The translations under genes and the position numbers were made by a program. Shown here one piece after another: positions 29,820 through 38,217 of a stretch of DNA of 64,000 nt; positions within the stretch are counted from its first letter, which is position 1; every line of letters begins with the position of its first letter. This DNA comes from Bosea sp. (in: a-proteobacteria) (GTDB lineage: Bacteria; Pseudomonadota; Alphaproteobacteria; Rhizobiales; Beijerinckiaceae). The stretch spans positions 1,106,698 through 1,170,697 of the forward strand of contig JAAVVV010000001.1 of the NCBI GenBank assembly GCA_023910605.1, read 5' to 3'. The notes below the pieces were generated by a model. It saw only the letters and a program-made list of their open reading frames with translations. It searched no databases and was not told the DNA's origin.

Positions 29820-30626
29820 TCAAGGGGTGGTGCGTGCAGGCGAGGTCCCGCCGACAGGATTGATGATGGGGACGCTGCGCGGGTCGCGCAATGCCGGCTG
29901 GCTGTCGGCGGCGGCAGGACGGCGGGCCGCCGCTGAATCGCGGTCGTCGATCAGCGCCGAGACGCGGCCGATGAAGGTGATCTTTGCGCCGCTGTCCACG
30001 ATGTCGAGCGCATCCGCTGACACGCTCATGTCCGGCAGGCGCACCGTCACGCCGTCGGTCGAGCGGACCGTGCCGGCCTTGAAGTCGACATCGGCCGACC
30101 GCATCGTCGCGTCCTGCCCGTTTTGAGTGCGCACGCGCACGTCGTCGCGCATCTTGAGCTGTTCCTTCTGCGAATCGAACACGGCGGTCCTGGCTGTAAG
30201 GTTGATCACCGTGTCGTCGGAGTTGACGAGGCGGGCGCGCATCTCGGTAAGCTCCACCACGTTGGGCACGCGGATGTCCTGGACCGCGCTGGCTGCGGTC
30301 ACCTCATACGGCTTGTTGTCCTTGCGGTGCCCGGCCAGCCTCGGATTCTCCATGGTGACGCGGGTGCCGTCCATCTTCACGGCTCCGACGGAGATGCCTG
30401 CCGCGCGGAATGGATCGAAGAACGGGTAGACGATGAAAACCCCGAAGCTCAGGATCGCCCCGATCGGGATCGCTACGCGCATGAACCGGACCAGTCGGCT
30501 GTGACGCCGCGCCGCGCGATAGGCTTTCTCGGCCTTCGCGGCGCGCGCCATGGCGTTCGTCATGTCGTCCTGGGCCCGCCAGTCCCGGTCAGGGCGTGGG
30601 GAGTCGAGTGTCATCGCCATGGTCAT
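29820..30626 (-). CDS. lptC: LPS export inner-membrane protein LptC
   Basis: About 268 aa. Single-pass inner-membrane protein that hands LPS from LptB2FG to LptA. One transmembrane segment (VAIPIGAILSFGVFIVYPFF) after a basic N-terminal stretch (RAARRHSRLVRFMR), then a periplasmic LptC domain with repeats such as VTAASAVQDIRVPNVVEL and NLTARTAVFDSQ. The start is unclear. ATGs at 30626, 30620, 30614 and 30563 are in frame; only the last has an AGGA nearby. Head of the lptC-lptA-lptB-rpoN-hpf-ptsN block. Confidence 0.88.
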   Translation of the reverse strand: MTMAMTLDSPRPDRDWRAQDDMTNAMARAAKAEKAYRAARRHSRLVRFMRVAIPIGAILSFGVFIVYPFFDPFRAAGISVGAVKMDGTRVTMENPRLAGHRKDNKPYEVTAASAVQDIRVPNVVELTEMRARLVNSDDTVINLTARTAVFDSQKEQLKMRDDVRVRTQNGQDATMRSADVDFKAGTVRSTDGVTVRLPDMSVSADALDIVDSGAKITFIGRVSALIDDRDSAAARRPAAADSQPALRDPRSVPIINPVGGTSPARTTP

Positions 30627-30726
30627 CGCAAGCGCATATGCAGAGGTTCGGGCATTTTCATGGCTGATGATCAGCCGGATCACGCTTCTCTAGCACGTTC
30701 CGGGCCGGACGGCTGCAGGCGCGCCT

Positions 30727-31341
30727 TCACGAATGCGCAAAGATGTCGATGTCGGGCCAGCCTTGCAGGTCAAGCGCAGCCCGCGTCGGCAGGAAGGCGA
30801 AGCATGATAGCGCCATCGCCGTGCGCCCCTCCCGTTCCAGCAGCACGTCGAGCCGGGCCTTGATCTGGTGCAGATGGAGCACGTCGGAGGCGGCGTAGGC
30901 CACCTGATCCTTGCTCAGCTCCGCAGCGCCCCAATCCGAGGATTGCTGCTGCTTGGACAGATCGATGCCGAGCAACTCGCGCGTGATGTCCTTCAGGCCA
31001 TGCCGGTCAGTGTAGGTGCGCACCAGCCGCGACGCGATCTTGGTGCAGTAGACGGGGGTGGTGGCGACGCCGAAGGCGTTCATCAGCGCTGCAATGTCGA
31101 ACCGCGCGAAATGGAAGATCTTGAGCACGTCGGGATCCTTGAGGATGCCGCACAGCACTGGCGGAGGGGGCGCGCCCCTGGCGATCTGCACGACATCGGC
31201 GGCGCCATCCCCGCGCGAGATCTGCACCACGCACAGCCGGTCGCGGTGCGGGTTGAGGCCGAGCGTCTCGGTGTCGATCGCGATCGAGGCGCCGGGATCA
31301 TAACCGGCGGGCAGATCGCCGTGGTGTAACGTGATGCTCAT
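30727..31341 (-). CDS. Short RNase D-like 3'-5' exonuclease
   Basis: 204 aa, one exonuclease domain without the HRDC domains of full RNase D. DEDDy motifs: IDTETLGL (Exo I), FHFARFDIAAL (Exo II), and YAASDVLHLH (Exo III, tyrosine type). Such short proteins are common in alphaproteobacteria next to the lpt block and are taken to trim tRNA or other RNAs. The ATG at 31341 gives the family start SITLHHGDLP. It may be co-transcribed with lptC, 100 bases downstream. Confidence 0.9.
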   Translation of the reverse strand: MSITLHHGDLPAGYDPGASIAIDTETLGLNPHRDRLCVVQISRGDGAADVVQIARGAPPPPVLCGILKDPDVLKIFHFARFDIAALMNAFGVATTPVYCTKIASRLVRTYTDRHGLKDITRELLGIDLSKQQQSSDWGAAELSKDQVAYAASDVLHLHQIKARLDVLLEREGRTAMALSCFAFLPTRAALDLQGWPDIDIFAHS

Positions 31342-31544
31342 GTCGGCTGCATTTCGAAGACGGCGCCCAATGCGCGAGGGGAGGAGGGCCGGCCCCACCC
31401 GCGGCGGGCCGCCGGAAGCGGATCATCCCTTCTAGCGCAACCCCGGCCGGAGCCCAAGCCTGCAAGCCCATCACCCACAGCCAGCGCGTGCCGGTTGCGC
31501 GGTGGCCATGCGTGTTTTTTTGGTTGGCGCGCGCGCATTTGACA

Positions 31545-31561
31545 TTACCTTGACGCGGTAA
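31545..31561. promoter_or_regulatory. Possible operator upstream of the altronate dehydratase gene
   Basis: Inverted repeat TTACC-N7-GGTAA (31545-31549, 31557-31561), beside a consensus TTGACA at 31539-31544. It lies about 45 bp upstream of the start at 31606. No good -10 was found. A repressor site is a guess from symmetry and position. Confidence 0.3.
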
Positions 31562-31605
31562 GCCGGAACGGCGCAAGGCACGGGAACACCCCGCGGGAGG
31601 CTGCC

Positions 31606-33159
31606 ATGAACGTGATCTCGAAACCGCCCACGGGCCAGCCTGCTGGCCCTCCGCGCGTGCTCAGGCTGAACGCGGCCGACAATGTCGTGGTGGCGGTGGA
31701 TCCGGTCGATCCGGGCGTCGTCGCCGCCGGCGCCCCGGCCCAGGCGCGCATTCCGCGCGGCCACAAGATGGCGGTGCTGCCCATCGCCAGGGGCGAACCG
31801 ATTCGCAAATATGGCCAGGTGATCGGCTATGCGGCCGAGGCGATCGAGCCGGGCCAGCATGTGCACAGCCACAACTGCCTTTTCGCTGCCGTGGCGCTGG
31901 ATTATGCCCATGCCAGCGCGGCCCCGCCCACCGATTTCGTCGCGCCCGAGGCCCGCGCCACCTTCGAGGGCTTTCGCCGCGATAACGGCAGGTTCGGCAC
32001 GCGCAACTATGTCGGCATCCTCACTTCGGTGAACTGCTCGGCCTCGGTCGCCAAGTTCATCGCCGAGGAGGTGCGCCGTTCGGGCATCCTCGCGGACTAT
32101 CCCCATGTGGACGGCGTCATCGCGCTGACCCATGGCACGGGCTGCGGCATCGACTATTCGGGCCCGGCCTTCGAGGTGCTCAAGCGCACGACCTGGGGCT
32201 ATGCCTGCAACCCCAACATGGCGGCGGTGCTGGTCGTCGGGCTCGGCTGCGAGGGCTTCCAGATCGCCAAGATGAAAGAGGCCTATGGTCTGTCGGAGAG
32301 CGATGTCTTCCGGACCATGACGATCCAGGACACAGGCGGCACGCGCAAGACCGTGGCGGCCGGGCTTGATGCGGTGCGCGGCATGCTGGCCATCGCAAAC
32401 ACGAAGACCCGCCAGACGGCTCCCGCCTCGGAACTCATGCTCGCGCTGCAATGCGGCGGCTCTGATGGCTATTCGGGCATCACCGCCAATCCAGCGCTGG
32501 GCATGGCGGTGGACCGGCTGGTGGCCCACGGCGGCACCGCGATCCTGTCCGAAACGCCGGAGATTTACGGCGCCGAGCATCTGCTGACCCGCCGCGCGGT
32601 CAGCCGCGAGGTCGGCGAGAAGCTGGTCGACGTGATCAGGTGGTGGGAGGACTACACCGCCCGCGCCAACCAGTCGATGGACAACAATCCGTCCCCCGGC
32701 AACAAGGCCGGCGGGCTCACCACCATTCTGGAGAAATCGCTCGGCGCCGCTGCCAAGGGCGGCTCCACGGCCCTCACGGGCGTCTATCGCTATGCCGAGC
32801 CGGTCACGGGCAAGGGCTTCGTGTTCATGGATACGCCCGGCTATGACCCCGTGTCCGCCACGGGCCAGGTGGCGGGCGGGGCCAACATCCTCGCCTTCAC
32901 CACCGGCCGCGGCTCGGCCTATGGCTGCAAACCCACGCCCTCGGTCAAGCTCGCGACCAATTCCGACATCTATCGCCGGATGATCGATGACATGGACATC
33001 AACTGCGGCGACATTCTCGACGGCGTGACGCTGGAAGCCAAGGGGCAAGAGATCTTCGATTGCCTGCTGCGCGTCGCCTCTGGCGAGCGGTCTAAGTCCG
33101 AACAGCTTGGCTATGGGGATGCCGAGTTCGTGCCGTGGCAGCTTGGCGCGACGATGTAA
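31606..33159 (+). CDS. uxaA: UxaA-family sugar-acid dehydratase (altronate dehydratase type)
   Basis: 517 aa. The small N-terminal SAF-like domain (about residues 15-105) and the large catalytic domain are fused, as in altronate dehydratase, which makes 2-keto-3-deoxygluconate from D-altronate with iron. Conserved cysteine segments: TSVNCSASV, HGTGCGIDY, GYACNPNMAA, VGLGCEGFQ, LQCGGSDGYSGITANPA. A GGGAGG precedes the ATG. Related enzymes act on galactarate or other sugar acids, so the exact substrate is open. The kinase gene begins 3 bases after the stop, indicating one transcript. Confidence 0.87.
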   Translation: MNVISKPPTGQPAGPPRVLRLNAADNVVVAVDPVDPGVVAAGAPAQARIPRGHKMAVLPIARGEPIRKYGQVIGYAAEAIEPGQHVHSHNCLFAAVALDYAHASAAPPTDFVAPEARATFEGFRRDNGRFGTRNYVGILTSVNCSASVAKFIAEEVRRSGILADYPHVDGVIALTHGTGCGIDYSGPAFEVLKRTTWGYACNPNMAAVLVVGLGCEGFQIAKMKEAYGLSESDVFRTMTIQDTGGTRKTVAAGLDAVRGMLAIANTKTRQTAPASELMLALQCGGSDGYSGITANPALGMAVDRLVAHGGTAILSETPEIYGAEHLLTRRAVSREVGEKLVDVIRWWEDYTARANQSMDNNPSPGNKAGGLTTILEKSLGAAAKGGSTALTGVYRYAEPVTGKGFVFMDTPGYDPVSATGQVAGGANILAFTTGRGSAYGCKPTPSVKLATNSDIYRRMIDDMDINCGDILDGVTLEAKGQEIFDCLLRVASGERSKSEQLGYGDAEFVPWQLGATM

Positions 33160-33162
33160 GCC

Positions 33163-34071
33163 ATGATCGTCGTATTCGCCTCCATCATCCTCGACCATGT
33201 GGCGCGGGTCGAGCGTCTGCCGCGTGCGGGTGAAACCGTCATCGGGCCGTCCTATGAGATCTTTCCCGGTGGCAAGGGCGCTAATCAGGCTCTGGCTGCG
33301 GCGCGGGCCGGCGCGCCCGTGCTCATGGGCGGCGCGGTCGGGCGCGACGGCGCGGCCGAGGCCGCGCTTTCGCTTCTGAAGGCCGGCGGCGTCGATCTCT
33401 CCGGCGTCGAGAGCGCTGACCTGCCCACCGGCGCTGCGTTCATCGGCGTCGATGCCGCCGGTCAGAACCAGATCATCGTCACGGCCGGCGCCAACCTGAA
33501 GGCGCGCGCCAGCGCCCTCGCGCACCACGGCTGGAGCAAATCCGACATCCTGCTGCTGCAGGGCGAGACGCCTGAGCCCGAGCGCATCCTCATTGCGCGG
33601 GCCGCGCGGGCTGCTGGTGCGCGGGTCATCATCAACGCCGCACCGGCAGGCCCCGTCCGGCCGGAATTGCTGGACCTCGTGGACATGCTGATCGTCAACG
33701 AACATGAGGCCGAGGTCATCGCCGCATCGCTTGGCTGGGATGAGCGCGACCCTGACCTCATCGCGGCGCGCTTCGACCGCGAACGCGACATCGCCTGCAT
33801 CGCCACGCTCGGGGGCGAAGGCTGCGTCGGCTGGCATGGCGGCGTGCGCCGCTTTCTGGCCGCGCCCGCGGTCGAGGTGGTCGACACCGTTGCCGCAGGC
33901 GATGCCTTCGTCGGCGCCTTCGCAGCGGCCTTGCACCGGGGCCTCGGCTTTTCGGGGGCGCTGCAGCGCGGCGTGGCCGCAGGCTCGCTCGCCTGCACCG
34001 AGCGCGGCGCGCAGCCCAGCCTGCCCGAGGCCGCCGCGATCGAGGCGATGGCGGCCAGGCTCGGCCTCTGA
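33163..34071 (+). CDS. rbsK: Ribokinase-like PfkB sugar kinase
   Basis: 302 aa. PfkB-fold kinase: N-terminal [17 protein letters not shown] and C-terminal [17 protein letters not shown] with the catalytic aspartate and anion hole. GGKGANQA is the ribokinase form; keto-deoxygluconate kinases usually differ here, so a sugar such as ribose or a related pentose fits the sequence better. Coupling to a dehydratase gene is unusual for ribokinase and leaves the in vivo substrate uncertain. Gene symbol follows family, not proven function. Confidence 0.75.
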   Translation: MIVVFASIILDHVARVERLPRAGETVIGPSYEIFPGGKGANQALAAARAGAPVLMGGAVGRDGAAEAALSLLKAGGVDLSGVESADLPTGAAFIGVDAAGQNQIIVTAGANLKARASALAHHGWSKSDILLLQGETPEPERILIARAARAAGARVIINAAPAGPVRPELLDLVDMLIVNEHEAEVIAASLGWDERDPDLIAARFDRERDIACIATLGGEGCVGWHGGVRRFLAAPAVEVVDTVAAGDAFVGAFAAALHRGLGFSGALQRGVAAGSLACTERGAQPSLPEAAAIEAMAARLGL

Positions 34072-34113
34072 GGCCGCTTGCTGGTTCCCCGTCGCCGTGC
34101 CTGAAAGTTTCGT

Positions 34114-34130
34114 TTGCAACTATCTTGCAA
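34114..34130. promoter_or_regulatory. Candidate operator of the homogentisate operon
   Basis: Two copies of the palindrome TTGCAA (34114-34119 and 34125-34130) lie 11 bp apart, about one helical turn, forming a symmetrical site 45-60 bp upstream of hmgA. Such sites suit a dimeric repressor such as a MarR-type protein. No regulator gene is next to it. Confidence 0.45.
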
Positions 34131-34174
34131 CGGCAACCCTTCCGCGCGATAACTCATGGAAACAGGAGGTTTCG

Positions 34175-35563
34175 ATGAACGGGCCGGGCGATATCCAGAT
34201 CCTGCACGACAGGGCCGACGGCATGAGCGGCGGCGCGCGCACCACAGTCGAGGCCAGGTTGCGCTACATGTCGGGCTTCGGCAATTCCTTCGAGACCGAG
34301 GCGCTCGAGGGCGCGCTGCCTGTTGGCCGCAACTCGCCGCAGAAGTGCAATTACGGGCTTTATGCCGAGCAGCTCTCGGGTTCCGCGTTCACTGCGCCCC
34401 AAGGCAAGAACGAGCGCTCCTGGCTCTACCGCATCCGCCCCACGGTGAAGCATTCGCAAGCTTGCGAGCCTGTCGATCCGGGCCTGATCCGCACGGCGCC
34501 CAATGCCGCCGAGCGCCAGCCCATGCTGGGCCAGTTCCGATGGGATCCGTCCCCGATCCCGACCGCGCTGCTGAGCTTCGTGGAAGGGTTGCAGACCATC
34601 ACCACAGCCGGCGACAGCGACACCCAGGCCGGCATGGCCGCCCATGTGGTGATGGTGACGCGGTCCATGGAGGCGGAATACCTCTTCAATTCCGATGGCG
34701 AGTTCCTGGTCGTGGCGCAGCAGGGCCGCCTGCGCTTCTGCACCGAATTCGGCGTCATCGAGATCGAGCCTGGCGAGATCTGCATCATTCCGCGCGGCGT
34801 CATCTTCCGCGTCGAGCTTGTTGACGGGCCGGCACGCGCCTATGTCTGCGAGAATTATGGCGGCGCCTTCACCTTGCCCGATCGCGGGCCGATCGGGGCC
34901 AACTGCCTCGCCAACCCGCGCGATTTCCTCACCCCCGTCGCCGCCTACGAGGATCGCGAGGAGCCCTCCAGACTCTATGTCAAATGGGGCGGAGACCTCT
35001 TCGTCACCGAGATCGGCCAGTCACCGCTCGATGTCGTGGCCTGGCATGGCAATTACTACCCTTACAAATACGACCTGCGCCGCTACGCCGCCGTCGGGTC
35101 CATCAGCTATGATCACCCCGATCCGTCGATCTTCACGGTGCTGACCTCGCCTTCGGGCGAGCCTGGCACAGCCAACATCGACTTCGTGATCTTTCCGGAG
35201 CGCTGGATGGTGGCCGACAACACCTTCCGCCCGCCCTGGTATCACCGCAACATCATGAGCGAGTTCATGGGGCTGATCTATGGCGTCTATGACGCCAAGC
35301 CTGAGGGCTTCGTGCCGGGCGGCTTCAGCCTGCACAACCAGATGCTGCCCCACGGGCCCGATGCGCCGGCCTTCGAGCACGCTTCGCATGTCGAACTCAA
35401 GCCCGTGAAGCTGACCGGCACGATGGCCTTCATGTTCGAGACGCGCTTTCCCCAGCGCGTCACGCGCCATGCAGCCGGGCTGCCGACCCGGCAGAAGAGC
35501 TACATCGGCTGCTGGAGCGAGTTGAAAAAGAGCTTTGACCCGAGGCGCAAGGAACCGCGATAG
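34175..35563 (+). CDS. hmgA: Homogentisate 1,2-dioxygenase
   Basis: 462 aa. Opens the ring of homogentisate to maleylacetoacetate in tyrosine and phenylalanine breakdown. Iron ligands are visible in the C-terminal cupin: [12 protein letters not shown] (His and Glu) and [12 protein letters not shown] (His). The N-terminal family mark is [15 protein letters not shown] perfect CAGGAGGT lies 5 bases before the ATG at 34175, which fixes the start although the frame is open much further upstream. First gene of a long plus-strand operon. Confidence 0.97.
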   Translation: MNGPGDIQILHDRADGMSGGARTTVEARLRYMSGFGNSFETEALEGALPVGRNSPQKCNYGLYAEQLSGSAFTAPQGKNERSWLYRIRPTVKHSQACEPVDPGLIRTAPNAAERQPMLGQFRWDPSPIPTALLSFVEGLQTITTAGDSDTQAGMAAHVVMVTRSMEAEYLFNSDGEFLVVAQQGRLRFCTEFGVIEIEPGEICIIPRGVIFRVELVDGPARAYVCENYGGAFTLPDRGPIGANCLANPRDFLTPVAAYEDREEPSRLYVKWGGDLFVTEIGQSPLDVVAWHGNYYPYKYDLRRYAAVGSISYDHPDPSIFTVLTSPSGEPGTANIDFVIFPERWMVADNTFRPPWYHRNIMSEFMGLIYGVYDAKPEGFVPGGFSLHNQMLPHGPDAPAFEHASHVELKPVKLTGTMAFMFETRFPQRVTRHAAGLPTRQKSYIGCWSELKKSFDPRRKEPR

Positions 35564-35603
35564 TGCGCAGGCACAAGAAGAACGATCACTTCCGGGGAAA
35601 CGC

Positions 35604-36614
35604 ATGAAACTCGCATCGCTCAAGCACGGCCGCGATGGTCGTCTCGTCGTCGTCACGACCGATCTGACGAGGGCGACCGATGCCTTCTTCATCGCCCCGA
35701 CCTTGCAGGCGGCGCTCGACGACTGGGAGCGCGTCGCGCCCAGGCTCGGCGACCTCGCCGAACAGCTCGAGCACGGCTCGGTGCCGTCTTTCCGCTTCCA
35801 CGAGCATGACTGCGCCTCGCCCCTGCCGCGGGCCTATCAGTGGGCCGATGGCTCGGCCTATGTGAACCACGTCGAACTGGTGCGGAAGGCACGCGGGGCC
35901 GAGATGCCCGCAACCTTCTGGACGGAGCCGCTGATGTATCAGGGCGGCTCCGATGCCTTCCTCGGCCCGCGCGATCCGATCCCGCTGGTCAACGAGGATC
36001 ATGGCTGCGATCTTGAGGCCGAGGTCGCGGTCGTCACCGGCGATGTGCCGATGGGCGCCAGCCGCGAGCAGGCTGTTGCCGCGATCCAGCTCGTGATGCT
36101 CGTCAACGACGTTTCGCTGCGCAACCTGATCCCGGGAGAACTGGCCAAGGGCTTCGGCTTCTTCCAGTCCAAGCCGTCCTCGGCCTTCTCGCCTGTGGCG
36201 GTCACGCCCGAAGAGCTGGGAGGCGCCTGGGATGGCGGCAAGGTCTCGCTGCCGCTGCTGGCCTTCCTCAATGGCAAGCCCTTCGGCAGGGCGAGCGCCG
36301 GCCATGACATGACCTTCGATTTTCCGGCGCTCATCATGCATGCGGCTCGCACCCGCGCGCTGTCGGCCGGCACGATCATCGGCTCGGGCACCGTGTCCAA
36401 CAAGGGCGCCGATGGCGGGCCGGGCAGGCCGGTGAGCGAGGGCGGGGCGGGCTATTCGTGCATCGCGGAGATCCGCATGGTGGAGACGCTCGCCACCGGC
36501 GCGCCGAAGACGCCTTTCCTGCACATTGGCGACACCGTCCGCATCGAGATGAAAGACGCGAAGGGCCATTCCATCTTCGGCGCCATCGAGCAGCAGGTCC
36601 TGGCGCATGGTTGA
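35604..36614 (+). CDS. fahA: Fumarylacetoacetate hydrolase family protein
   Basis: 336 aa, the shorter bacterial type. Splits fumarylacetoacetate to fumarate and acetoacetate, the last step of the pathway. Metal ligands lie in NEDHGCDLEAEVAVV; AKGFGFFQSKPSSAFSPV and GSGTVSNKG follow as in FahA. GGGGAAA lies just before the ATG at 35604. Its 3' end overlaps maiA by 8 bases. Confidence 0.93.
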   Translation: MKLASLKHGRDGRLVVVTTDLTRATDAFFIAPTLQAALDDWERVAPRLGDLAEQLEHGSVPSFRFHEHDCASPLPRAYQWADGSAYVNHVELVRKARGAEMPATFWTEPLMYQGGSDAFLGPRDPIPLVNEDHGCDLEAEVAVVTGDVPMGASREQAVAAIQLVMLVNDVSLRNLIPGELAKGFGFFQSKPSSAFSPVAVTPEELGGAWDGGKVSLPLLAFLNGKPFGRASAGHDMTFDFPALIMHAARTRALSAGTIIGSGTVSNKGADGGPGRPVSEGGAGYSCIAEIRMVETLATGAPKTPFLHIGDTVRIEMKDAKGHSIFGAIEQQVLAHG

Positions 36615-37251
36615 GAACGGTGTCCTGTACGGGTACTTCCGCTCATCCGCCTCCTACAGGGTGCGGATCGCGCTGAACCTGAAGGGCATCGCGGTCGAGC
36701 ATCGCTTTGTGCATCTGCGCAAGGGCCAGCAGCGCGCGGAGGAATTCCGCCGCCGCAACCCCTCCGGCATGGTGCCGTTCTGGACAGAGCTTGGCTTTGG
36801 CCTGTCGCAGTCGCTGGCCATCATCGAATATCTCGATGAGCTGCATCCGGATCCGCGGCTGCTGCCCGGCTCGGCGCGCGACAGGGCCATCATCCGCGAG
36901 CTGGCGCTCACCATCGCTGCCGACATCCACCCCGTCGGCAATCTGCGCGTGCTCGACAAGCTCACCGAGGTCTACGGCGCGGATGAGGCGGCGCGCGCCG
37001 CCTGGGCGCGGCAATGGATCGAGCCCGGCTTCGAGGCGATCGAGAAGCGCCTTGCCACGACCCCCGGCCAGTTCTGCTATGGCGACGCGCCGACTCTGGC
37101 CGATTGCTGCCTCGTGCCGCAGATGTTCAATGCGCGCCGCTTCGGGGTGGACCTCACCCGCTATCCCCTGATGGCCCGCACGGACGCAGCCCTCAACGAG
37201 ATCGAGGCCTTCCGCCGCGCGCTGCCCTCGCTGCAGCCCGACGCTGAATAG
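36607..37251 (+). CDS. maiA: Maleylacetoacetate isomerase (GST zeta class)
   Basis: 214 aa. Glutathione-dependent cis-trans isomerisation of maleylacetoacetate to fumarylacetoacetate. The zeta-class active site SSASYRVRIAL (usually SSCS) is at residues 13-23, with QSLAIIEYLDE (glutathione-binding QS) and the C-terminal YGDAPTLADCCLVPQ. It starts within the end of fahA, so translation is coupled. The SSAS variant keeps the catalytic serine. Confidence 0.94.
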   Translation: MVENGVLYGYFRSSASYRVRIALNLKGIAVEHRFVHLRKGQQRAEEFRRRNPSGMVPFWTELGFGLSQSLAIIEYLDELHPDPRLLPGSARDRAIIRELALTIAADIHPVGNLRVLDKLTEVYGADEAARAAWARQWIEPGFEAIEKRLATTPGQFCYGDAPTLADCCLVPQMFNARRFGVDLTRYPLMARTDAALNEIEAFRRALPSLQPDAE

Positions 37252-37259
37252 GAGACGCC

Positions 37260-38213
37260 ATGGCCGGCCCCGCCTTTGCCTCGCACACTGATCTCAGCGA
37301 CAAGACCGTCAGCTTCACGACGCTGGGTGAGGGGCTTCATGCCTATACGGCGGAGGGCGACCCCAACACGGGCATCATCATCGGCGACGACAGCTGCATG
37401 GTCATCGACGCGCAGGCCACGCCGCTCATGGCGGCGGATGTGATCGCGCGGGTCCGGGCCGTCACCGACAAGCCGGTCAAGTATGTGCTCCTGAGCCATT
37501 ACCACGCCGTGCGCGTGCTCGGCGCATCCGCCTATGGCGCCTCCGAAATCATCGCCCACGAGAACACCCGCCGCCTGATCGTGGAGCGCGGCGCCGAGGA
37601 CATGGCCTCGGAGATCGGGCGCTTCCCGCGTCTTTTTCGCGGCAAGGAGAGCATTCCGGGCCTCACCTGGCCGACCCTCACCTTCGAGGGCGCGCTGACC
37701 CTGTGGCTCGGCAAGCGCCGTGTCGAGATCAGCCATCCCGGGCGCGGCCATACGGCCGGAGACACGATCGCCTGGGTGCCCGATGCCGGCGTGCTGTTCT
37801 CGGGCGACCTCGTGGAGTATCGCTCGGCCTGCTATTGCGGCGATGCCTTCCTTGGCGAATGGCCTGCAACCATCGAGCGGCTGCGCGCCCTGCGCCCTCA
37901 GGCCCTCATGCCCGGCCGGGGCGATGCGCTTGTCGGGCCCGAGAAGGTCCGGGCCGCGATGGATGGCACCAGTGATTTCCTGACCGCGCTGTTTGGCGTG
38001 GCCCAGCGCAGCGTGGCGCGGGGCCTGTCCCTGAAGGAAACGGCCACCGAGGTGCGCAAGGCGATGGATGGCCCCTTCGGCAGCTACGCGATCTACGAGC
38101 ATTGCCTGCCCTTCAACGTCAGCCGCGCCTGGGATGAGGCGCGCGGCATCGCCTGGCCGCGCATCTGGACCGATGAGCGCGACGTGGCGATGTGGAAGGC
38201 GCTGCAGGCGTGA
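37260..38213 (+). CDS. MBL-fold protein with altered metal ligands, homogentisate operon
   Basis: 317 aa, no signal peptide. The metallo-beta-lactamase fold is clear (IIIGDDSCMVIDAQAT, GRGHTAGDTIAW, FSGDLVEY). The first motif, however, reads SHYHAVRVLG instead of HxHxDH, so the aspartate and histidine of the second metal site are missing. The late PGHG histidine is an arginine (PGRGD). The histidines HxH and GHT and the aspartate of SGD remain, so one metal may bind. The gene lies 8 bases after maiA. Function unknown; a hydrolase or thioesterase acting in this pathway is one possibility. Confidence 0.8.
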   Translation: MAGPAFASHTDLSDKTVSFTTLGEGLHAYTAEGDPNTGIIIGDDSCMVIDAQATPLMAADVIARVRAVTDKPVKYVLLSHYHAVRVLGASAYGASEIIAHENTRRLIVERGAEDMASEIGRFPRLFRGKESIPGLTWPTLTFEGALTLWLGKRRVEISHPGRGHTAGDTIAWVPDAGVLFSGDLVEYRSACYCGDAFLGEWPATIERLRALRPQALMPGRGDALVGPEKVRAAMDGTSDFLTALFGVAQRSVARGLSLKETATEVRKAMDGPFGSYAIYEHCLPFNVSRAWDEARGIAWPRIWTDERDVAMWKALQA

Positions 38214-38217
38214 GGCC

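Noticed and set aside
31471..34119. Very long open frame on the minus strand opposite uxaA and rbsK (also others opposite pgi, amn-ubiB and lepA)
   Set aside because: These are shadow frames caused by high GC and biased third positions. The translations are rich in Arg, His and Gly, show no family motifs, and lie over well-supported genes.
37260..38213. Antibiotic-resistance beta-lactamase
   Set aside because: Only the fold is shared; no signal peptide, key metal ligands are missing, and the gene sits in a catabolic operon.
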